Source: Todiramphus chloris collaris
Lineage: Eukaryota > Chordata > Aves > Coraciiformes > Alcedinidae
Length of the DNA stretch: 64,000 nucleotides
Direction of reading: 5' to 3'
Assembly: GCA_025345505.1 (NCBI GenBank)
Contig: JANVCC010000049.1
Location: 7,469,568 to 7,533,567 of the forward strand
Part shown: piece by piece, positions 60,791 to 64,000 of the stretch
Layout: each line of letters starts with the position of its first letter
How positions within the stretch are numbered: position 1 is the stretch's first letter
Notes under the pieces: generated by a model
The model's database searches: none
Told to the model about the DNA's origin: nothing
Seen by the model: the letters and a program-made list of their open reading frames with translations, nothing else
Translations under genes and position numbers: made by a program

Positions 60791-60804
60791 TGAAGAGAGA
60801 GAGG

Positions 60805-63800
60805 AAGATGGTCCCAAAGTTTACAGGGGTCATTAGGTACTATCATGGTATGCAGAAATAATAATAAGCAGTTTAAGATACATTCTAAGTCTTCAGCTCT
60901 GCCAAAAAAAAACCCAATATAAGTTAATAAAAAAATTACGGCAAAGTGAAAAAATATCATCATCAAACTAAACCACCCAGATCCCACAGGGAGAGAAGCA
61001 TGCATTTGGAGATATCATTTCTCCCCCAGAAGTCATGGCTACTGTCAAATAAAGTTGACATGCAAATTCACACGCTTGCACTTCTTTTAAAAGACAACCC
61101 GTTTCTTGGAGGTATCATAACAGTTTGTGATCTTGCAGTTGCTATGGCAGCTGCTCGCGTGTCAAACAACAAAGTACTGTGTGTAGTTAGATAAATCTCC
61201 TTAAGTTATATCTGTCCCAAGTTCCCAACGCTACACTAAGTTATTATGCACCCTTAAAAAAAAAAAAAAAAGGAATGTAAATTGAAGAAACATGTTTCAA
61301 TATTGAGCAACGGTATATAGAGAATATCTTCTCCATAAACATTGCCTTTCATGGTATTGTCATCATGTACCTTTGCTGACTTTCTCGTGTCAAATTCCTA
61401 CTACATGATTGTCAAATACATGTAATTTATTCGCATAAACCAAAGTGATACTAGGATGAGCTCTCAGTACAATAAAAACAATTGCAGGATCTCTGCGCAT
61501 GTTTTAATTTTAGTCCTGTAACACAATAGGCTCTATCACATTTGGTATGCATTTGCTACAAAAATAAACAAATAAATAAATAAATAAACGGTGTTTTAAT
61601 ATAAAATAAAGTGCCCCGAGATGCACCACTTCATCGTTACATGTCTTTCATCTCCCTGCCTCTGAGAGCCACAGCATTCCATGGAAAGCAGACTTCTATT
61701 ATCATACCCAAACCACGTGGCAAACGCACGCTGCCCTCCACTGAAAATAATCTCGCCAGCACCCAGGCCCTCCATTTCCTTCTCCATCCCGTTGCTTTTC
61801 ATAAAGGACTTCCTGCAGAAGCGCAGATGATTTGCAGTTCGTTTGCATACTACAGGGAGAAGCTGTAGCGCACTTCACAAGTGCTTCATTTGCTCCAGTT
61901 GCTCGCTTCATCTCAGCAGGGATAACCAGCGTAGGAGCCAAGAGTCTTTTCCAGATGAGAGGTATCTGCCAGTAACCAGCTGCCATTTTTTCGTTTTAAA
62001 AAATTACCTGTTTTTTTGCAGTAATACCAAAGTACAGACCTATTCTGAGAAGATGGAAACAGAAAACCAAACCATTGCACTACAGTGAAACAATAGATTC
62101 AGAAATTATTGAGGATTGCAGGCCTGGACACTGAAACAAGAATCATCATCTCAGCAAAACTACTGAGCTTTAAGCGCTCAATTTATTAAAGCAGAGAAAG
62201 TGAAGCCATCGTTTCTGACTCCTTCCTTTTACATTTTGCAGGCAAGAGAAGCCACGTCATTCACCATTGGGGTTTCTGTTAGCCTAAAATCAGCTGCACT
62301 AACAAAACCTGGAAGTGGTAGAGTCACAGGCAGTGACACTGCAGACATGAGGAAGGGGGACTCAGCATCACAAAGGGTGATGGTACCCTGTCACTTCTAG
62401 TCACAGTCACTTCTTTCCCTCCCAAAGGAAGGAATGAGTAGCCACTTGGCTCCAAGACTGCCGCTCACAAACACTCACATGAACAAAAGCAAACATTCTG
62501 TAATTCTCAGACCGAAATTAGATGGCTTCAAAGTTTGTGAAAGAGCAGGAGAACCCTTCTGGAGTCAAAGTCTTGATCCTAAGGTATGGTATCAATTTGA
62601 CTATACTTGAATGCATGTTCTCCTCAGTGGGCCAGGCCTGAGCAGCATTTTCGGAAGCACAGTTCTTTGGAGCAGACATGTCCTTTGTGGACCAGGATTT
62701 TAGCTATAGGAGCCAAAGAAGGAGACCAGTACAATTTGGAAGACATCCTTTACCCACTTAATACAGCGTCCCTGGAGAGCTGAGAGAAGCTGAAATGCGT
62801 TGAGGCTAAAATCAGCGAAGTTAACTCTGCCCTCCCGAAGGCACAGGGTCTCTTGGCACGTCCTGACATCCAGCACTGGAGTGCTCATTCTAACACACAT
62901 AAATGGAAAGGAGCTTCACCTTTTACTGCTCTTCCACTGACGCCACAAAATGAGATGAAAGAGTTGGGTTTATTTTTACGTTTTTATGACTTTTCCCACC
63001 CCTTTGCTACCACGCTGGCGGCATTTCCCACCCCCACGACTGTGCCCTGACCGACCCCACAGGAATGCCTATGCCCAGGAGGGCAAAGTTACAGTTGCTA
63101 TGGCAACACAACCTCCAAGTTTCCTAGTCTCCATGCACGTAACATATTAACCCTACCATTTAATTGATAGATATGTTTCAGGGTGGCACATAGGTAATTA
63201 TTTTTAAGTAGATTTGCAGAGAAGAAAGAGTCATTTTGACAGGCAGCATTTATGCACATTAGGGCTGCTCTCTTCATTACCCTACCACTTGACCTACAGC
63301 ACAGAGAAAGTACCTTCCTCCCTCTGCCAGCCAAAATCCTCCTGCGGAGTCCCTGCTGAAGCCTCCTGCTTCCCTTCTGTCCCACAGTCCAATCCAAAGT
63401 AGTGACCATTCTCTTTCACCACCTTCTTTCTATCATAACAGTTGGAGGCTCCATCCATGGACAGGGTGGGTTCATACTGTCTCCCACCCAAGTCCATCCA
63501 GGAGGAGCATCTGACAGATCAGGTCCTATAAGAAGTCAGTCCCACAGCACACAGAGACTCGCTGGTTAGCCCAAGGGCTAATTTGTTATTGCAAAGAGCT
63601 CTCACAACAGTGCTTAGGAGGTTGGCAAAGTGATAAACCAAACTCTGATACACAAGGATGCCAAGGATGAGAGGCTGGGACCTTCCCCCTTCAGTTATTC
63701 ATGAAGGAGCATAAAATCAGCCTCGGGACTGGGACCCATGGGTCTGGGAAGCAGCAGTGGGGTGGCTGCATCACAGCCCACCACATCACAGGAGGTACAA

Positions 63801-64000
63801 CACAGCAGGAGGTGTGAAGGAGAGCCTGGCACCTTGCCTGCTCCCACCACGCTCGCTGCTCACAGCTCCCGTCCGAAACCACTACGAGAGAAAACAAACC
63901 ACGCACCTCCTGTTGATCCCAAACCTCCTGAAGCATGTGACTCCGCCAAAAACTTCTTGTTTTCAACACTCCTCCTCTTTATAGAACTTCAGAGATTAAA
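60805..64000. other. Noncoding DNA, no gene seen
   Basis: Contains poly(A) at 61256-61271 and an AAAT/AAAC run at 61560-61588. A good acceptor-like tract ends at 62242, followed by an open frame to a stop at 62400, but there is no donor and no nearby AATAAA, so it is not called. Frames reach only 103 codons. Confidence 0.55.
61560..61588. repeat. (AAAT)n microsatellite
   Basis: Six or so AAAT-type units with AAAC at the ends. Confidence 0.9.

Noticed and set aside
62218-62400. Acceptor plus open frame ending in a stop, as a terminal exon
   Set aside because: No polyadenylation signal close downstream and no recognizable protein; kept only as background.
1-64000. CRISPR arrays, tRNA or rRNA genes, operons or bacterial regulatory sites
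   Set aside because: None seen: no regularly spaced direct repeats and no tRNA-like A and B box pair that I could recognize. The sequence is vertebrate in character.

Overview
The window looks like a stretch of bird genomic DNA that holds no protein-coding gene I can support. The strongest evidence is CR1 LINE sequence with the typical avian 3' end. One copy (5280-5378, minus strand) begins at the ATAGAATCATAGAATGG tail, another (about 40345-40946, plus strand) keeps roughly 600 bases up to the 3' end, and there are two further pieces (8882-9120 minus, 38960-39050 plus). Repeats are sparse, the sequence is AT-rich and CpG-poor, and there is no bacterial-style gene packing. All of this fits a bird better than a mammal. 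Crocodilians and turtles also carry CR1 but usually at higher density, so 'bird' is an inference and I cannot name the species.

Layout. 1-13 kb is AT-rich single-copy sequence with two short CR1 pieces, a cluster of CACGTG boxes near 2.4 kb and a perfect 14-bp-arm palindrome at 7.35 kb. At 13.25-13.36 kb lies the only dense CpG patch. It is followed by AT-rich sequence packed with homeodomain, SOX and TCF-like words, the best candidate here for a conserved enhancer. 14-20 kb shows nothing definite until an old LINE ORF fragment (19.93-20.6 kb) that is interrupted by a 66-bp all-purine tract. 20.6-38.9 kb is single-copy sequence with one SINE-like relic, one 22-bp tandem repeat and several enhancer-like blocks. 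38.9-41.8 kb is the repeat-rich part: two CR1 pieces, a run of 21 G, and a 149-bp A/C-only-like tract. 44-47.5 kb holds a 14-bp tandem repeat with a palindrome and at least three pieces of an ancient amniote interspersed repeat. 48-64 kb is again mostly single-copy, with two exon-like segments (48574-48638 and 60317-60404), two SINE-like relics, a 34-bp poly(A) run and a perfect 16-bp-stem hairpin at 60.75 kb.

The open reading frames in the window are short (the longest is 157 codons), lie on all frames and strands, show no recognizable domain, and are of the size expected by chance. I therefore treat the window as intergenic or deep intronic DNA, probably regulatory in part. I found no clear new biological system. 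The items most worth checking are the CpG patch with its neighbouring AT-rich block, the two exon-like segments, the paired E-boxes and the palindromes.
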